The notes under the pieces were generated by a model. The model had not been told where the DNA came from and made no database searches. It saw only the letters and a program-made list of their open reading frames with translations. DNA of 64,000 nt from CAYNWT01 sp964450955 (GTDB lineage: Bacteria > Planctomycetota > Planctomycetia > Planctomycetales > Planctomycetaceae): contig CAYVFI010000004.1 in the NCBI GenBank assembly GCA_964450955.1, forward strand, positions 1 to 64,000. Reading direction: 5' to 3'. The position numbers and the translations under genes are program-made. Below, piece by piece: positions 46,337 to 55,913 of this stretch. The number at the start of each line of letters is the position of its first letter. The stretch's first letter is position 1.

Positions 46337-48310
46337 GTGACGGCTACCTGGCTAAAATGGAGTGAACTGTCCCTCTTTCGCGACGGCGGAGCACAAGGCA
46401 CGTTACTTCAGCTTTGCGATCGAGTTCTTTCGCAGGCAGCGAAATCTGACGATCAGTCGCGGTTCATGGACGATCAACTGAAGGAAATCGCGACAGAACT
46501 GTCGCTACAATGGATCGCTGTTGTCGAACGGACTCCTGACTGGGAAACCGTCGCCGAAGTGGGACGCCATTCGCTGGATCAAACCCCAACTCAATTCTGG
46601 GCTGAGGCGTTGGATCGCGAAGCTGCGGGGTTCAACAAGATTAGCGACGACTGGATTACCATTGCCGTTCCGATGGCATTCGATTCCGGACCAACCCGAT
46701 TACTAGTCGGCCTGGGTCGTCAGGCTGATGCCGAAGTCCTGACTCGCGGACACTTCGCCGCCAGATCGCTAAGCCTTGGACTCGCAATCGTCAGCCGGTG
46801 CCTCGGAGCCGACAAACGGATCGACCGACTGCAATCGACTCTCAACATCGCCTCGCGTCTGTCGATGGCCCGTGAAACTCAACCATTACTGGAAACCATT
46901 GCCGAAGAAGCAACGCGCCTGATCGACTGCGATCGCTCCAGCATTTTTCTTTGGGATCGCGAACGCAAAGAAGTCGTTGCCTGCCCGGCTCTGGGTGTCG
47001 AAGGCGGAACACTTCGCTTGCCGGATAGCGGTGGCATTGTCGGCGAGACTCTGCGAACAGGCCGATCGATTCAGGTCGACGCGCCATACGACGATCCTCG
47101 GTTCAACCAATCTGTCGATCGCGACAGCGGCTATCGCACAAACAACTTGCTGTGTGTCCCGCTGCTTGATGGCGAAGAAAAACTAGTCGGCGCGTTTCAG
47201 GGTTTGAACAAGCACGACGGAACCTTTACTGCCGACGACGAACTATGCCTGCGTCAACTTGGCATCCAGGCCGCCATCGCTCTACGACATCTGGAAGAAC
47301 GCGATCAACTTGAACGCAACTGCGAACAACTAACCGAAAGCGTCACCAAAGGCGTACAACTAATCGGCGAGAGCGCGGCCATGGTTGCCCTGCGCGACAC
47401 GATTGGGCGGCTGGCAATGACCGATCTGCCCGTCCTGATTTTGGGGGAGAGTGGAACCGGAAAAGAAGTCTGCGCACAGTCTTTGCACTACAAAGGGTCG
47501 CGGCACGATAGCCCATTCGTCGCCGTCAACTGCGCCGCGCTTACGGAGACACTTCTTGAAAGTGAGTTGTTTGGTCACGAGAAAGGGTCGTTCACTGACG
47601 CCCATGAAATGCGTCAGGGCAAGTTCGAACTCGCTGCCGGGGGAACACTGTTCCTGGACGAAATTGGAGACATGAGCCCCGGTGGTCAGGCCAAGTTGCT
47701 GCGAGTGTTAGAACAGAAAGTCATCACACGCGTCGGTGGTTCTCAACCGATTCCCATCGATACACGCGTTGTTGCCGCAACAAACGCGAACCTGACTGAG
47801 GCGGTTCGGGAGCGAAAATTTCGGGAAGATCTTTACTACCGACTTAGCGTGGTCACGCTGGACCTACCGCCGCTTCGCGATCGACCGGAAGACATTCTCC
47901 CGCTGGCCGAATCGTTCCTAAAGCACTTTGCGATTCAGGCACGCCGCCCGTCACTGTCCCTATCAGCGGAGGCGCGCCGTCGGTTGCAGGCGCACTCGTG
48001 GCCCGGCAACGTCCGAGAGCTCCGGAACCTGATGGAACGTGTTGCGTTTTTATCGACCGGTGAACGTGTCGAACCGCAAGACCTGGCGTTTATTCTGAGT
48101 CCCGAACAGGAAAATGCTAACCAGCCTTCGCTGGACCTTGGCCTGGACAAAGCGACCCGAACCTTCCAGTGCGACTACATTCAGCGAGCCATCAAACGCG
48201 TCGGCGGCAACATGAGCGAAGCCGCCCGACTGCTGGGCCTGCACCGTTCGAACCTGTACCGCAAGATGCGGCAACTGGAAATGAACGACGAAGAAGATAA
48301 CGGAAAGTAG
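46337..48310 (+). CDS. Sigma54-interacting transcriptional regulator with GAF domain
   Basis: 657 aa from GTG 46337. Seen: an N-terminal sensory region, a GAF domain (about 169-318), an AAA+ domain (about 338-575) with Walker A GESGTGKE, Walker B LFLDEIGD, and the arginine-finger region FREDLYYRL, then a Fis-type helix-turn-helix (about 625-650, GGNMSEAARLLGLHRSNLYRKM). The loop that touches sigma54, normally GAFTGA, reads GSFTDA (about 417-422), so contact with sigma54 may be altered. The N-terminal 165 residues have no family I recognise. The gene is divergent from ilvD with about 200 bp between them, but no evidence links it to ilvD control. Confidence 0.9.
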   Translation: MTATWLKWSELSLFRDGGAQGTLLQLCDRVLSQAAKSDDQSRFMDDQLKEIATELSLQWIAVVERTPDWETVAEVGRHSLDQTPTQFWAEALDREAAGFNKISDDWITIAVPMAFDSGPTRLLVGLGRQADAEVLTRGHFAARSLSLGLAIVSRCLGADKRIDRLQSTLNIASRLSMARETQPLLETIAEEATRLIDCDRSSIFLWDRERKEVVACPALGVEGGTLRLPDSGGIVGETLRTGRSIQVDAPYDDPRFNQSVDRDSGYRTNNLLCVPLLDGEEKLVGAFQGLNKHDGTFTADDELCLRQLGIQAAIALRHLEERDQLERNCEQLTESVTKGVQLIGESAAMVALRDTIGRLAMTDLPVLILGESGTGKEVCAQSLHYKGSRHDSPFVAVNCAALTETLLESELFGHEKGSFTDAHEMRQGKFELAAGGTLFLDEIGDMSPGGQAKLLRVLEQKVITRVGGSQPIPIDTRVVAATNANLTEAVRERKFREDLYYRLSVVTLDLPPLRDRPEDILPLAESFLKHFAIQARRPSLSLSAEARRRLQAHSWPGNVRELRNLMERVAFLSTGERVEPQDLAFILSPEQENANQPSLDLGLDKATRTFQCDYIQRAIKRVGGNMSEAARLLGLHRSNLYRKMRQLEMNDEEDNGK

Positions 48311-48439
48311 TCGCCGCCGTCGCGATACATCGTTTAACAAAACTACTGCGCCGGCACCCAGCCTAACGGCGTCAGTGTCGCCACCGTCACAGCCAAGGTT
48401 TAAGACCTGGACGTCATGCACGCCCGGACGATTCCACGT

Positions 48440-50143
48440 TTACTTCTTCTTGCGCTGCTTCTTCGGATAGCCATCATCCACCTGAAGCAAACGGAGCGTG
48501 TAGCGACCTTCGACCGGCTCCCCCTGCTCTCGGCTGCATTTGGTAAATTGAACCTTCCCCGCAATGCTTAGTGTCCGGGGTGTTCGGAAGAAGCCGGACT
48601 TGCCTTCCGTCACCGAACCGTGAGCCGTCGCTGCGTGCTTGTGTCGATCTGTGAACGCTGGCCCGCTGACGATAATCGCAATGTCAACCGGCTTTTGATT
48701 GTCTTCGCGGGTACCAGTTATCTTCAGTGTGACCGATCGAGGTCCGAGTCCCATCATCGGGTTGCCGCCGCCTTCTGCCAGCGTCGTGTTCACGTCAACC
48801 AACTTCACGGGTGCGCCGTCCATCATCAGTTGAAAGTCGGTTGAAGTTCCTGGCTTCTCAGACTTCCATCGCGTTTTGAATGCCCCCTTCAGCTCTCCGA
48901 CCTGCGACGCACACACCGTTTTACGTTTGTGAAACTTGACCTTGGGTGGTCCGTCCCTGAGTTCCGCAGCGATCTCATCGCGGCGAGACCTGATGAAGCG
49001 ACGGACCGAGTCCGATTGCTTCATGTAATCCTGCTGACTGTCGTTAACGTGCGGCTTCAGCAATGCGTTGATGCGGTGAGTCTCTTTGATTAGACGCTCT
49101 TCGTCCCAAACCGTGTCCAGCAATTTGTTAAGCGTTGCGAAGTAGCGATCCCGCATCGTCTCGTTTTGGTAAAGCCGGTTCGGCAACATCGCAAAGCCAG
49201 CAGCCGACTCAGGGTTCCCCGCCTTGAACAACTGGCCAATGAACTGCTTGGCAAACGCAACGTCGGCTCCCCACGGAATAAACCGCAATCGCTGGTCTTC
49301 ATGGTGCGAGTAAATGAAGTAGTTGTTTTGGTTCCCGCAATAGCCGTCCCAAAAACCGATCAGGCTTTCCGTTGCCCAGAACTTCAGGAACTCATCAACA
49401 TCGACGAACCGATCTAACTGTTCAACATCGACATCTTTTTCCTCAACCAGCTTCGCAATAGCCTTCAGCCCCGCGCGATCGTCGGGCTTTTTGTCGTCAA
49501 ACTTCCTCTCAAATCTCGCGATCCGGTCTTCTATGAAATCGACCACGGTGCCTTCGTACATTTTCCCTGAATCATCGCCGAAGTGATGCTTCAGGAATGT
49601 CGGCCTTGCGGACTCGACATTGGAATAGACGCCAAGGTCTGTCCCATTCACCCACACATGCGCGAAGCTAAGTCGTGGGGCCGCTAAACCGACTCGGCGG
49701 AAAGTGTCGTATGTCAAATACTGGCTCAGCAACGCGCGATCCTGCTTGTTGTTGTTGAGCGTTAACCGGTCCAGACCCGCAAACGTGTGGCCTTTCTGGT
49801 ACTTGTCCAGCCGCACTTTCAACGATGGGCGTTCTGTATCCTGCGAACCCAGGAAACCTTTCTTCCGCAGCCCGACAGTACCAAGCGGCAGACCATTAAT
49901 CGTGAGTTTCGCTTTGACGTAGTTATATGGGCTTTTTCGCTGCACAACGTCCAGCGAGTTAACCATATTGCGCGTCTCGCTGCAGAGTTCTTTCCAGTCG
50001 TCTTCATCAACCTTGATCCGCACATCGTGCACTTTGTCGACGCGAAAGAACTCAGCCTCAGTCGGTTCCGTCTGCATCGCAGCCTGCGTGGCGGTCAGAG
50101 TGCAGACGGTCATCGCAAGCAGCGATCGGGTAATCTTAAGCAT
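48440..50143 (-). CDS. Exported CotH-kinase-like protein
   Basis: 567 aa. A signal peptide (MLKITRSLLAMTVCTLTATQA) precedes a CotH-type domain: DVRIKVDEDDWKEL, GLRKKGFLGS, RPSLKVRLDKY, LTLNNNKQDRALLSQYLTYD and YCGNQNNYFIYSH, then FIPWGADVAF. CotH is an atypical protein kinase known from spore-coat assembly in Bacillus; exported relatives are common in planctomycetes. The C-terminal part ends in a Lys/Arg tail (KKQRKKK). The target is unknown. Confidence 0.85.
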   Translation of the reverse strand: MLKITRSLLAMTVCTLTATQAAMQTEPTEAEFFRVDKVHDVRIKVDEDDWKELCSETRNMVNSLDVVQRKSPYNYVKAKLTINGLPLGTVGLRKKGFLGSQDTERPSLKVRLDKYQKGHTFAGLDRLTLNNNKQDRALLSQYLTYDTFRRVGLAAPRLSFAHVWVNGTDLGVYSNVESARPTFLKHHFGDDSGKMYEGTVVDFIEDRIARFERKFDDKKPDDRAGLKAIAKLVEEKDVDVEQLDRFVDVDEFLKFWATESLIGFWDGYCGNQNNYFIYSHHEDQRLRFIPWGADVAFAKQFIGQLFKAGNPESAAGFAMLPNRLYQNETMRDRYFATLNKLLDTVWDEERLIKETHRINALLKPHVNDSQQDYMKQSDSVRRFIRSRRDEIAAELRDGPPKVKFHKRKTVCASQVGELKGAFKTRWKSEKPGTSTDFQLMMDGAPVKLVDVNTTLAEGGGNPMMGLGPRSVTLKITGTREDNQKPVDIAIIVSGPAFTDRHKHAATAHGSVTEGKSGFFRTPRTLSIAGKVQFTKCSREQGEPVEGRYTLRLLQVDDGYPKKQRKKK

Positions 50144-50176
50144 GTGGTCTATCCAGCCGGGGTTATTCAGTCTTCG

Positions 50177-50605
50177 CTAAGACCTGTAGAATCTTACCGA
50201 AAAAGTGTCGTCGAGGTCATAAGCCGAGAAGTCGGCGAGAAAAGTCCAGCGTGCGGCTGGTTTATGACTCCAAATCGTTCGCGGCTGGGCTACCAGAGTT
50301 TCCCGAGGTCTCGCATATTCCAGCACCGACCAGTGCGTCTCGTTGAGTCGCATCGAAACTTCCAGCAAGTCCAAATCCGGAATCGGATTCAAATGCTTGC
50401 TACCTCGGACTTGGTCGTTGACGGAACCAGTGACGGATCGATTCAGCGACTTCGCGAAGGTGAGTGGCCATTGCCCGAACAGCAAATGCTCTGCGAACAC
50501 GACCGAGTACAACGACGCAGTCTTTGTCGCGATGACGTCCTGAATCCGGCCAATCGCGGACACATGGACCGACCAGACTTCCAAACGGGCTTCCGAAAGG
50601 GGCAT
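50177..50605 (-). CDS. Possible small protein of unknown function
   Basis: 142 aa on the minus strand between the CotH-like and DUF2490 genes, with a balanced composition (LEVSMRLNETHWSVLEYARP, TFLADFSAYDLDDTFSVRFY). I recognise no family. The strand agrees with its neighbours and the gap would otherwise be 600 bp, which mildly supports it. I see no strong Shine-Dalgarno. Confidence 0.4.
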   Translation of the reverse strand: MPLSEARLEVWSVHVSAIGRIQDVIATKTASLYSVVFAEHLLFGQWPLTFAKSLNRSVTGSVNDQVRGSKHLNPIPDLDLLEVSMRLNETHWSVLEYARPRETLVAQPRTIWSHKPAARWTFLADFSAYDLDDTFSVRFYRS

Positions 50606-50740
50606 CGTTTCAAGCTACCGCAGTTTGACCTTGGTTGCCATCTTTGCAGTAAGTCGCAGAGCCATTGATGCCTTCATCGTTCGGACCAATAGTTCCGTCA
50701 GCGATTCGCTCGCCCTCAATCAAGACTGCGGGCAACGGTC

Positions 50741-51439
50741 CTACAAGAAGAGATTGACTGCCAGGATATGATTCATCCTGTTCGGGCCTGAACTGCCATC
50801 GATGAATTGGTTCAGATAGCCGATCTCGACGCGGGATTTTGGCTGGTTCAAATCCCACTTCCATCCGAACCCAACGAACGCGCGGTTTTGGTTGAAACCG
50901 GTTCGCGTCCCGAAGTCAGTGTCGTTCAAGTGAATGAAGACTTCATCCCAGAGCACAAACGTCAGCCGATCAGAACCCGCAAGCGGTGTCCGCGCGCTGA
51001 AGAACTGCCGGAACCGCCAACCGGTGTCGTCGCCCGTTTCGACGAAACGTTGTTCCAGCCGTGATCGAAAACCAAGGTTGAATACGTCCGCCTTGCTGGA
51101 CCATGTGATCTGCTGCCAGATGCGGTTCTCATCGAAGTCGTCGGCGCCACTGATGGGTGAGTTTCTTATCCAGCCGTATCCGGCCCAAATGGTCGCGGTG
51201 TCCGTGAGCTTGTAGCCAATTCCGGGGCGCACGATGCTGACGTTAAAGCCATCCGCATCATCCTGAAACCTGGCATGGCCGTCGAACCACCACCGCCATC
51301 GCGTGGGCTGACCAGACTGAACCGGAAGATCGCCCTGCTTAAAAACGGCTCCCCACCAACCTTCATCTTCGATCGTCTGCGCCTGAAGCGAACCACTTAG
51401 GGTCACAATTGCCGCGATACAGCACACTGTGCGAAACAT
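50741..51439 (-). CDS. DUF2490-family exported protein
   Basis: 232 aa. Signal peptide MFRTVCCIAAIVTLSGSLQAQ, followed by strand-rich sequence (WWFDGHARFQDD, IWAGYGWIRNS, NLGFRSRLEQRFVE, FVGFGWKWDLN, RVEIGYLNQF) ending in LAVNLFL. The pattern fits DUF2490, a predicted outer-membrane beta-barrel. ATG 51439 has GAGG 7 nt upstream. Role unknown. Confidence 0.8.
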   Translation of the reverse strand: MFRTVCCIAAIVTLSGSLQAQTIEDEGWWGAVFKQGDLPVQSGQPTRWRWWFDGHARFQDDADGFNVSIVRPGIGYKLTDTATIWAGYGWIRNSPISGADDFDENRIWQQITWSSKADVFNLGFRSRLEQRFVETGDDTGWRFRQFFSARTPLAGSDRLTFVLWDEVFIHLNDTDFGTRTGFNQNRAFVGFGWKWDLNQPKSRVEIGYLNQFIDGSSGPNRMNHILAVNLFL

Positions 51440-51736
51440 ACGAGGTCCTCAACTAAGTCACGCTCCAGTGGTCTAGATCGGTTTATCGATGCAGCCGGAG
51501 CATTCAAATCAGAATAACCCGCATTCGCCTCCCAAACAGCCCACTTTGTATCGCCACTTCGCCACTGGTAGTCCTTCTTTGGCTCTGACCATTGATGATC
51601 AAAACCCAAAGACAGCCCGTGACTTTGTCGTCGTGGTGAACGAGACGACAAGTCCCGGACGTCGACGTGGTTCGGGAACTTGTTGCCGAACCCACCACAA
51701 GTCCAGCCGGACATACTAAGGCTGACTAATGCTGGC
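51440..51736. other. Intergenic stretch without a supported gene
   Basis: About 300 bp between the DUF2490 gene and the next exported protein gene. Short frames exist on both strands, none with a recognisable pattern or good start. Nothing else is visible. Confidence 0.45.
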
Positions 51737-53503
51737 CTATCGCTTCGATTCAGCGCGGCGTAGTTGGATGATTCGTTTTCTGAGGATCGAGCGCTTCTCG
51801 TCGCCGACATAATCCTGGGCGGCAGCGAGGTATTCCGGGTCGTTCAGCAATGGCACAACACGACTGTCCATGGCCGTATCCAGCGACTTCGTGCTTAGCT
51901 TTCCCTGTGGCAGTTCGTCAGTCAGCCTGCGACTGAGTTCGGCCACAAGTTCTTTGTCAAACGGATCCAGTCCCGTGAAGCCCAGCTTTGTCAGCGGCTT
52001 GACGAAATCGCGTTGGTAGCTGGCTTCAGCTTTCTTAATTAAGGCGACCAGCGAACGCTCCTTAATAATGCCTGGCTTGTTGTCGGCCAGCGTCAGCAAC
52101 GTACATCGCGCGGGCTTGTCGGATTGTGTGAATATGAGCAGTCGATCATCACTCTCAACAATGATTTGGGTGGAGTCTGATTTGTCGGCAATGCGAACCT
52201 TTGTGTCCTGGTCATACACAGTCAGTTCACTGGTGGTGCGTTGCTCAGAGATTTCGCCCCCGACGTTGTTGTATGAAAATGAGCGTGAGAACGTGTCCCG
52301 GCCCCACGAACCACCCGATGAGTACGCTCCCAGAACACTTCGAAAGTCGTCAAATTGAGCCGAGATAGGAGACTCTTCATTTCTGCCCCCTCTCATCCCG
52401 AACGGGTTTTGAGGAACCTCACTCGATCGTCGGAACGTCCGACGCATTTCGGCAATTTGCATCGGCGTGGCTCCCGACGCTTTCAGCCTGTCGATTGCTT
52501 CCGCCAGTATCACATCCTGCTTCGCGCGGACCTTTTCTTGCTCCTTGTCTAACAGTCCCTTCCTACCGAGGGCCCGATTAAGTCGTAACCTTCGATTCGA
52601 TAGGTGGAAATCAATCAGGGGCGTAAGCGACGCAATTGCTTTGGGGTTCGACCAGATCTTTGTCGGTTCATTGCGGGCCGCGCCTCCGAACATGCCGCCG
52701 TTTCCGTTGTTGTCAGCTTCTACTTCTGTCTTCTGTATCGGGGCTGGCAGCTTCTCAAGGTCACCGGCTTCCTGAAGCGGCAAAATAACCAGACCCTCAA
52801 GGGCGTTAGCCAGCTGGTTCGTAAAGTAAGGTTTGTTGTTTTGAACCAACTCAGCGAACGACTTACCCGCGAGACTCTGCACCTCCTCATCCAGAACAGA
52901 GCTCACGCGGACACCGGTGTGGTCCCGCAAAATCAGCACCAAATTTTCCGGCGAGAACATCAGGAACCGCGTCATCTGATCACTGTCAGAGACAAGGAAA
53001 CTGCGCATCGTGCCTTTGAGTTCTGAAAGTTCCAGCTCGCGCGCATTCCCTCCGCCGCGGATGATAAGCTGGCCTTTCGCGTTTGGCCCGGTTCGCCCAA
53101 CCTTTCGCCGGATTCCGTTACCACTGCTGGAACTTCCTCGGGCTCCTGAATCGACCATGACTTCATCAAACAACCGTTCGGTTGGCGAATCCACCTGGAT
53201 TCGCCGAGCCCGCGCGATGGCGGCGGGGCGGTCGCCCGCTAAGCCAAACAGCTTCGCGATTCCGCTTCGCTGTTGCTGCTTCGGTGTCTCCTCTTTTTCC
53301 TTCTCTTCGTTCCCGTCTTCGTTCGCTTCCTCGTCATCGTGTTGTCTGAGTCGCAGGTAGCCATCCTCATCGACGACAAATTCCAGCAACTGCTGAAGGC
53401 TTCCCGAGTCGAAAACCGGATCAGGCTTTTCTTCACCTTCCTGGGCAAACGCATCGGAACCGGTAACCAATGCTGCGAAACCAAATAAAAGGAACCAACG
53501 CAT
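51737..53503 (-). CDS. Exported protein of unknown function
   Basis: 588 aa. Start ATG 53503, supported by GGAGGT (53513-53508) 4 nt upstream; an in-frame GTG at 53515 overlaps that site. A signal peptide (MRWFLLFGFAALVTGSDAFAQ) is followed by an acidic low-complexity region, a Ser/Gly-rich linker and a mixed helical body (LLDKEQEKVRAKQDVILAEA, SYQRDFVKPLTKLGF). I recognise no domain. Its size and signal peptide suggest a periplasmic protein. Confidence 0.7.
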   Translation of the reverse strand: MRWFLLFGFAALVTGSDAFAQEGEEKPDPVFDSGSLQQLLEFVVDEDGYLRLRQHDDEEANEDGNEEKEKEETPKQQQRSGIAKLFGLAGDRPAAIARARRIQVDSPTERLFDEVMVDSGARGSSSSGNGIRRKVGRTGPNAKGQLIIRGGGNARELELSELKGTMRSFLVSDSDQMTRFLMFSPENLVLILRDHTGVRVSSVLDEEVQSLAGKSFAELVQNNKPYFTNQLANALEGLVILPLQEAGDLEKLPAPIQKTEVEADNNGNGGMFGGAARNEPTKIWSNPKAIASLTPLIDFHLSNRRLRLNRALGRKGLLDKEQEKVRAKQDVILAEAIDRLKASGATPMQIAEMRRTFRRSSEVPQNPFGMRGGRNEESPISAQFDDFRSVLGAYSSGGSWGRDTFSRSFSYNNVGGEISEQRTTSELTVYDQDTKVRIADKSDSTQIIVESDDRLLIFTQSDKPARCTLLTLADNKPGIIKERSLVALIKKAEASYQRDFVKPLTKLGFTGLDPFDKELVAELSRRLTDELPQGKLSTKSLDTAMDSRVVPLLNDPEYLAAAQDYVGDEKRSILRKRIIQLRRAESKR

Positions 53504-53507
53504 GACG

Positions 53508-53513
53508 ACCTCC
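53508..53513 (-). promoter_or_regulatory. Strong Shine-Dalgarno for the unknown exported protein
   Basis: GGAGGT, 4 nt from ATG 53503 on the minus strand. It settles the start. Confidence 0.7.
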
Positions 53514-53730
53514 ACAAGTTGAACGCCTCAACACTACCAACGAAACTCCCGCCGTGTCAAAGACATCAATAGTTGATTGTGATACACAGGGCCCGCTGAA
53601 GCGTTTCATGCCGTCGGGTCGTCAATGACCATCCATCAGCACCAGCCGGTAAGAAAGACCGCAACGCGGCAACGAATCCCAGTTGCGGGGCGGATCGCGG
53701 CAACGGCGGCTCTGTGCGAGAGTGTGTTCT

Positions 53731-54843
53731 CTAAGCTTCGAACAAACGCCAGGTGTCTAACAGTGCTTCCGCAGATCGTTGCACGTCGAAGACCTGTTCT
53801 GCTCGAATCTTTGCGGCGTCTGCAAACTGCCGCTGCAGTTGCTTGTTAGTTGCCAGTTCCGAGATACCGATTGCGAGTTCGTTGGCGTCGCCCTTTGGAA
53901 CCAATCTACCTGAGACGTTGTTCTGGACGATTTCGCTGGTGCCTCCGACGTCCGTTGCCACGATGGGAAGTCCTGCGACGGTGGCTTCCAACAAGACTCG
54001 GCCCAAAGGTTCCTGATGCGCGGCGTGAACCAACATGGTGGCGTTTGCCATGAGGTTCGGAACATCCTGGCGGTAGCCAAGCCAATGGACACGGTTTTCC
54101 AGGCCTGCTTCGATGGCCGTGTTCTTGAGGCCAGCTTCGTACTCAATCGTTTCCGCCTTCGACGAACTCCGTTCGCCGACCATAACAAAATGCAGACCAG
54201 GCACCTTCTTAGTAATGGCCAGAAACGCGTCCAGGACAACATCCAACCCTTTGCGCAAACCAATTTGGCCAACGGTCAGTGCAACGATGGCGTCATCCGG
54301 CAGGCCAAGTTCATCGCGCAATTCGTTGTTTTGGTCGTCCGATCGGAACGCGTTACCATCAATGCCGTTGTAAATCACGCGGACTTTGTGTGGTTCCAGT
54401 CCGTGACCGACGTGGTAGTCGCGGGTTGCTCTTGAGACCGCAATTAACAGGTCGTTGTTGTTAAGCAGGCGGATCGCGTTCTTTGACAACGAGATAATAT
54501 CGCGCAGGTGCCCGACGCGTGGGACGGGTAGTTCCAACAGCCCCGTCAGTACGCTCATTGAAAGACTGTTGGCGTGCAGAACGTCCGGTTTGACGGACTT
54601 AACACGTTCGGCCAGCGCGGGAACAATCTGATCGCGTGGCAGCCGCTGCATGTGTTTGTCGAAGACCTGCAGGCCGACGTGTTCGATTTGACGATGGCGG
54701 AGGGCGTCTGCAAGAAGGCCTTCTTCCGGTCCAATCGCAACGACTTCAACAACGGTTCGATCGATCGCTTCGATGGCGGCGAGCATTGATCGCTCGCCGC
54801 CGTACAGCGTTGGGTACTCAAACAGAACCGCAACGCGGACCAT
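53731..54843 (-). CDS. Family 4 glycosyltransferase
   Basis: 370 aa, GT-B fold. Seen: the N-terminal LFEYPTLYGGERSM, VIYNGIDGNAFR, VALTVGQIGLRKGLDVVLDAF, VHWLGYRQDVPNLMANA and the EX7E motif in HQEPLGRVLLEATVAGLP. It transfers a sugar from a nucleotide sugar; donor and acceptor are unknown. Its ATG overlaps the TAA of the upstream PfkB gene as TAATG, implying translational coupling. Confidence 0.9.
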   Translation of the reverse strand: MVRVAVLFEYPTLYGGERSMLAAIEAIDRTVVEVVAIGPEEGLLADALRHRQIEHVGLQVFDKHMQRLPRDQIVPALAERVKSVKPDVLHANSLSMSVLTGLLELPVPRVGHLRDIISLSKNAIRLLNNNDLLIAVSRATRDYHVGHGLEPHKVRVIYNGIDGNAFRSDDQNNELRDELGLPDDAIVALTVGQIGLRKGLDVVLDAFLAITKKVPGLHFVMVGERSSSKAETIEYEAGLKNTAIEAGLENRVHWLGYRQDVPNLMANATMLVHAAHQEPLGRVLLEATVAGLPIVATDVGGTSEIVQNNVSGRLVPKGDANELAIGISELATNKQLQRQFADAAKIRAEQVFDVQRSAEALLDTWRLFEA

Positions 54844-55829
54844 TACTCGGTCATCGCTTTCACTTCGTCGCTGGTAAAGCTACGCGGCAGCCGCGCGCCC
54901 AGTTGACTGACAACTTTTCCAGCGACGTTGGATGCCAGATGGCCAGCCTGTTTCCAGGATAGACCATTGGTAATTCCATAAAGCAGACCGGCGGCGTACA
55001 TGTCGCCAGCGCCGGTGGTGTCGATCGCGTTCACTCCAACGCCATCCACAGAAATCACTTCGCCTTCGTGCATGAGTAGCGAACCGTTGGCTCCCAACGT
55101 GAGAGCGACACTGGTGGCGTGCTTGTGAATTTCGTTTGCACAGGCAACGGCTTCTTCCTGACTGGTCAGGTTTTGGGCTTCAATTTCGTTGCAGAACAGC
55201 AGATCGACGGGGCCCTTGATGAGATCCCAGAATTCGTCCTTCACCATGTCGATTAGAAACGCGTCCGATACTGTGAGAGCAACCTTCACGTTGTTCTTCT
55301 TGGCAAGCTCTATGGCTCGTACCGCCGCGGCCTTCGTTTGGTCACCGGAGAACAGGTAACCTTCGACGTACACGTATTGGCTTTGCTTGAGTTCATCTTC
55401 ATCGATGTCATTGATGTCCAAAGAAATCGACACACCCAGGTTGGTGAGCATCGTTCGTTGAGCGTCGTCGGTGATGAGAATGACGGACGTGCCGCTGTCG
55501 CCATCCGTGGAGACGGGCGTTTCAATCGCGACGCCGCGTTCTCTCATATCAGACAGGAAGAACTCGCCGATATCGTCTTTGGCCACCTTGCCCACGTAGG
55601 CCGCTTTGCCGCCAAGATCGACAACACCCATGATCGTGTTGGCCGCCGAACCGCCCGCGCATCGGTTGGTCGGGCTGTCGCCGATACCGCCCAGAACCTT
55701 CGCCTGCGCTTCGTCGTCGACCAGCGTCATGGCCCCTTTGGCAAAACCCAGGGACTCCAGCGTTTCGTCTTTAACGGTGGCCTGAATGTCTACAAGGGCA
55801 TTGCCCACGCCATAAACGTCGTACTTCAT
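54843..55829 (-). CDS. PfkB-family carbohydrate/adenosine kinase
   Basis: 328 aa. Ribokinase-fold kinase. Seen: GGSAANTIMGVVDLGG, GKVAKDDIGEFF, VEGYLFSG, and the anion-hole motif AIDTTGAGDMYAAGLLYG with the catalytic Asp. Overall resemblance is to bacterial adenosine-kinase-like PfkB members, but the substrate cannot be fixed from sequence. Overlaps the glycosyltransferase gene by one base. Confidence 0.88.
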   Translation of the reverse strand: MKYDVYGVGNALVDIQATVKDETLESLGFAKGAMTLVDDEAQAKVLGGIGDSPTNRCAGGSAANTIMGVVDLGGKAAYVGKVAKDDIGEFFLSDMRERGVAIETPVSTDGDSGTSVILITDDAQRTMLTNLGVSISLDINDIDEDELKQSQYVYVEGYLFSGDQTKAAAVRAIELAKKNNVKVALTVSDAFLIDMVKDEFWDLIKGPVDLLFCNEIEAQNLTSQEEAVACANEIHKHATSVALTLGANGSLLMHEGEVISVDGVGVNAIDTTGAGDMYAAGLLYGITNGLSWKQAGHLASNVAGKVVSQLGARLPRSFTSDEVKAMTE

Positions 55830-55913
55830 CGCTGCTGGTCTTCCAAAGAGTGGTTCTGTTCAGACCAGACGATAGCGTGCGTTCGACAATCCTCAAGTGC
55901 GTCATTCGCGTAA

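Noticed and set aside
46138..46401. N-terminal extension of ilvD
   Set aside because: The added 88 residues do not resemble IlvD, overlap the divergent activator gene, and the start at 46137 gives the normal family length.
49787..50668. Plus-strand frame of 293 codons
   Set aside because: Its first half is antisense to the CotH-like gene and its remainder antisense to the possible small protein at 50177-50605; no recognisable features.
50610..50738. C-terminal-like peptide on the minus strand (GPNDEGINGSATY)
   Set aside because: The unique part is only about 40 codons, the rest overlaps the DUF2490 gene in another phase, and no start or family could be supported.
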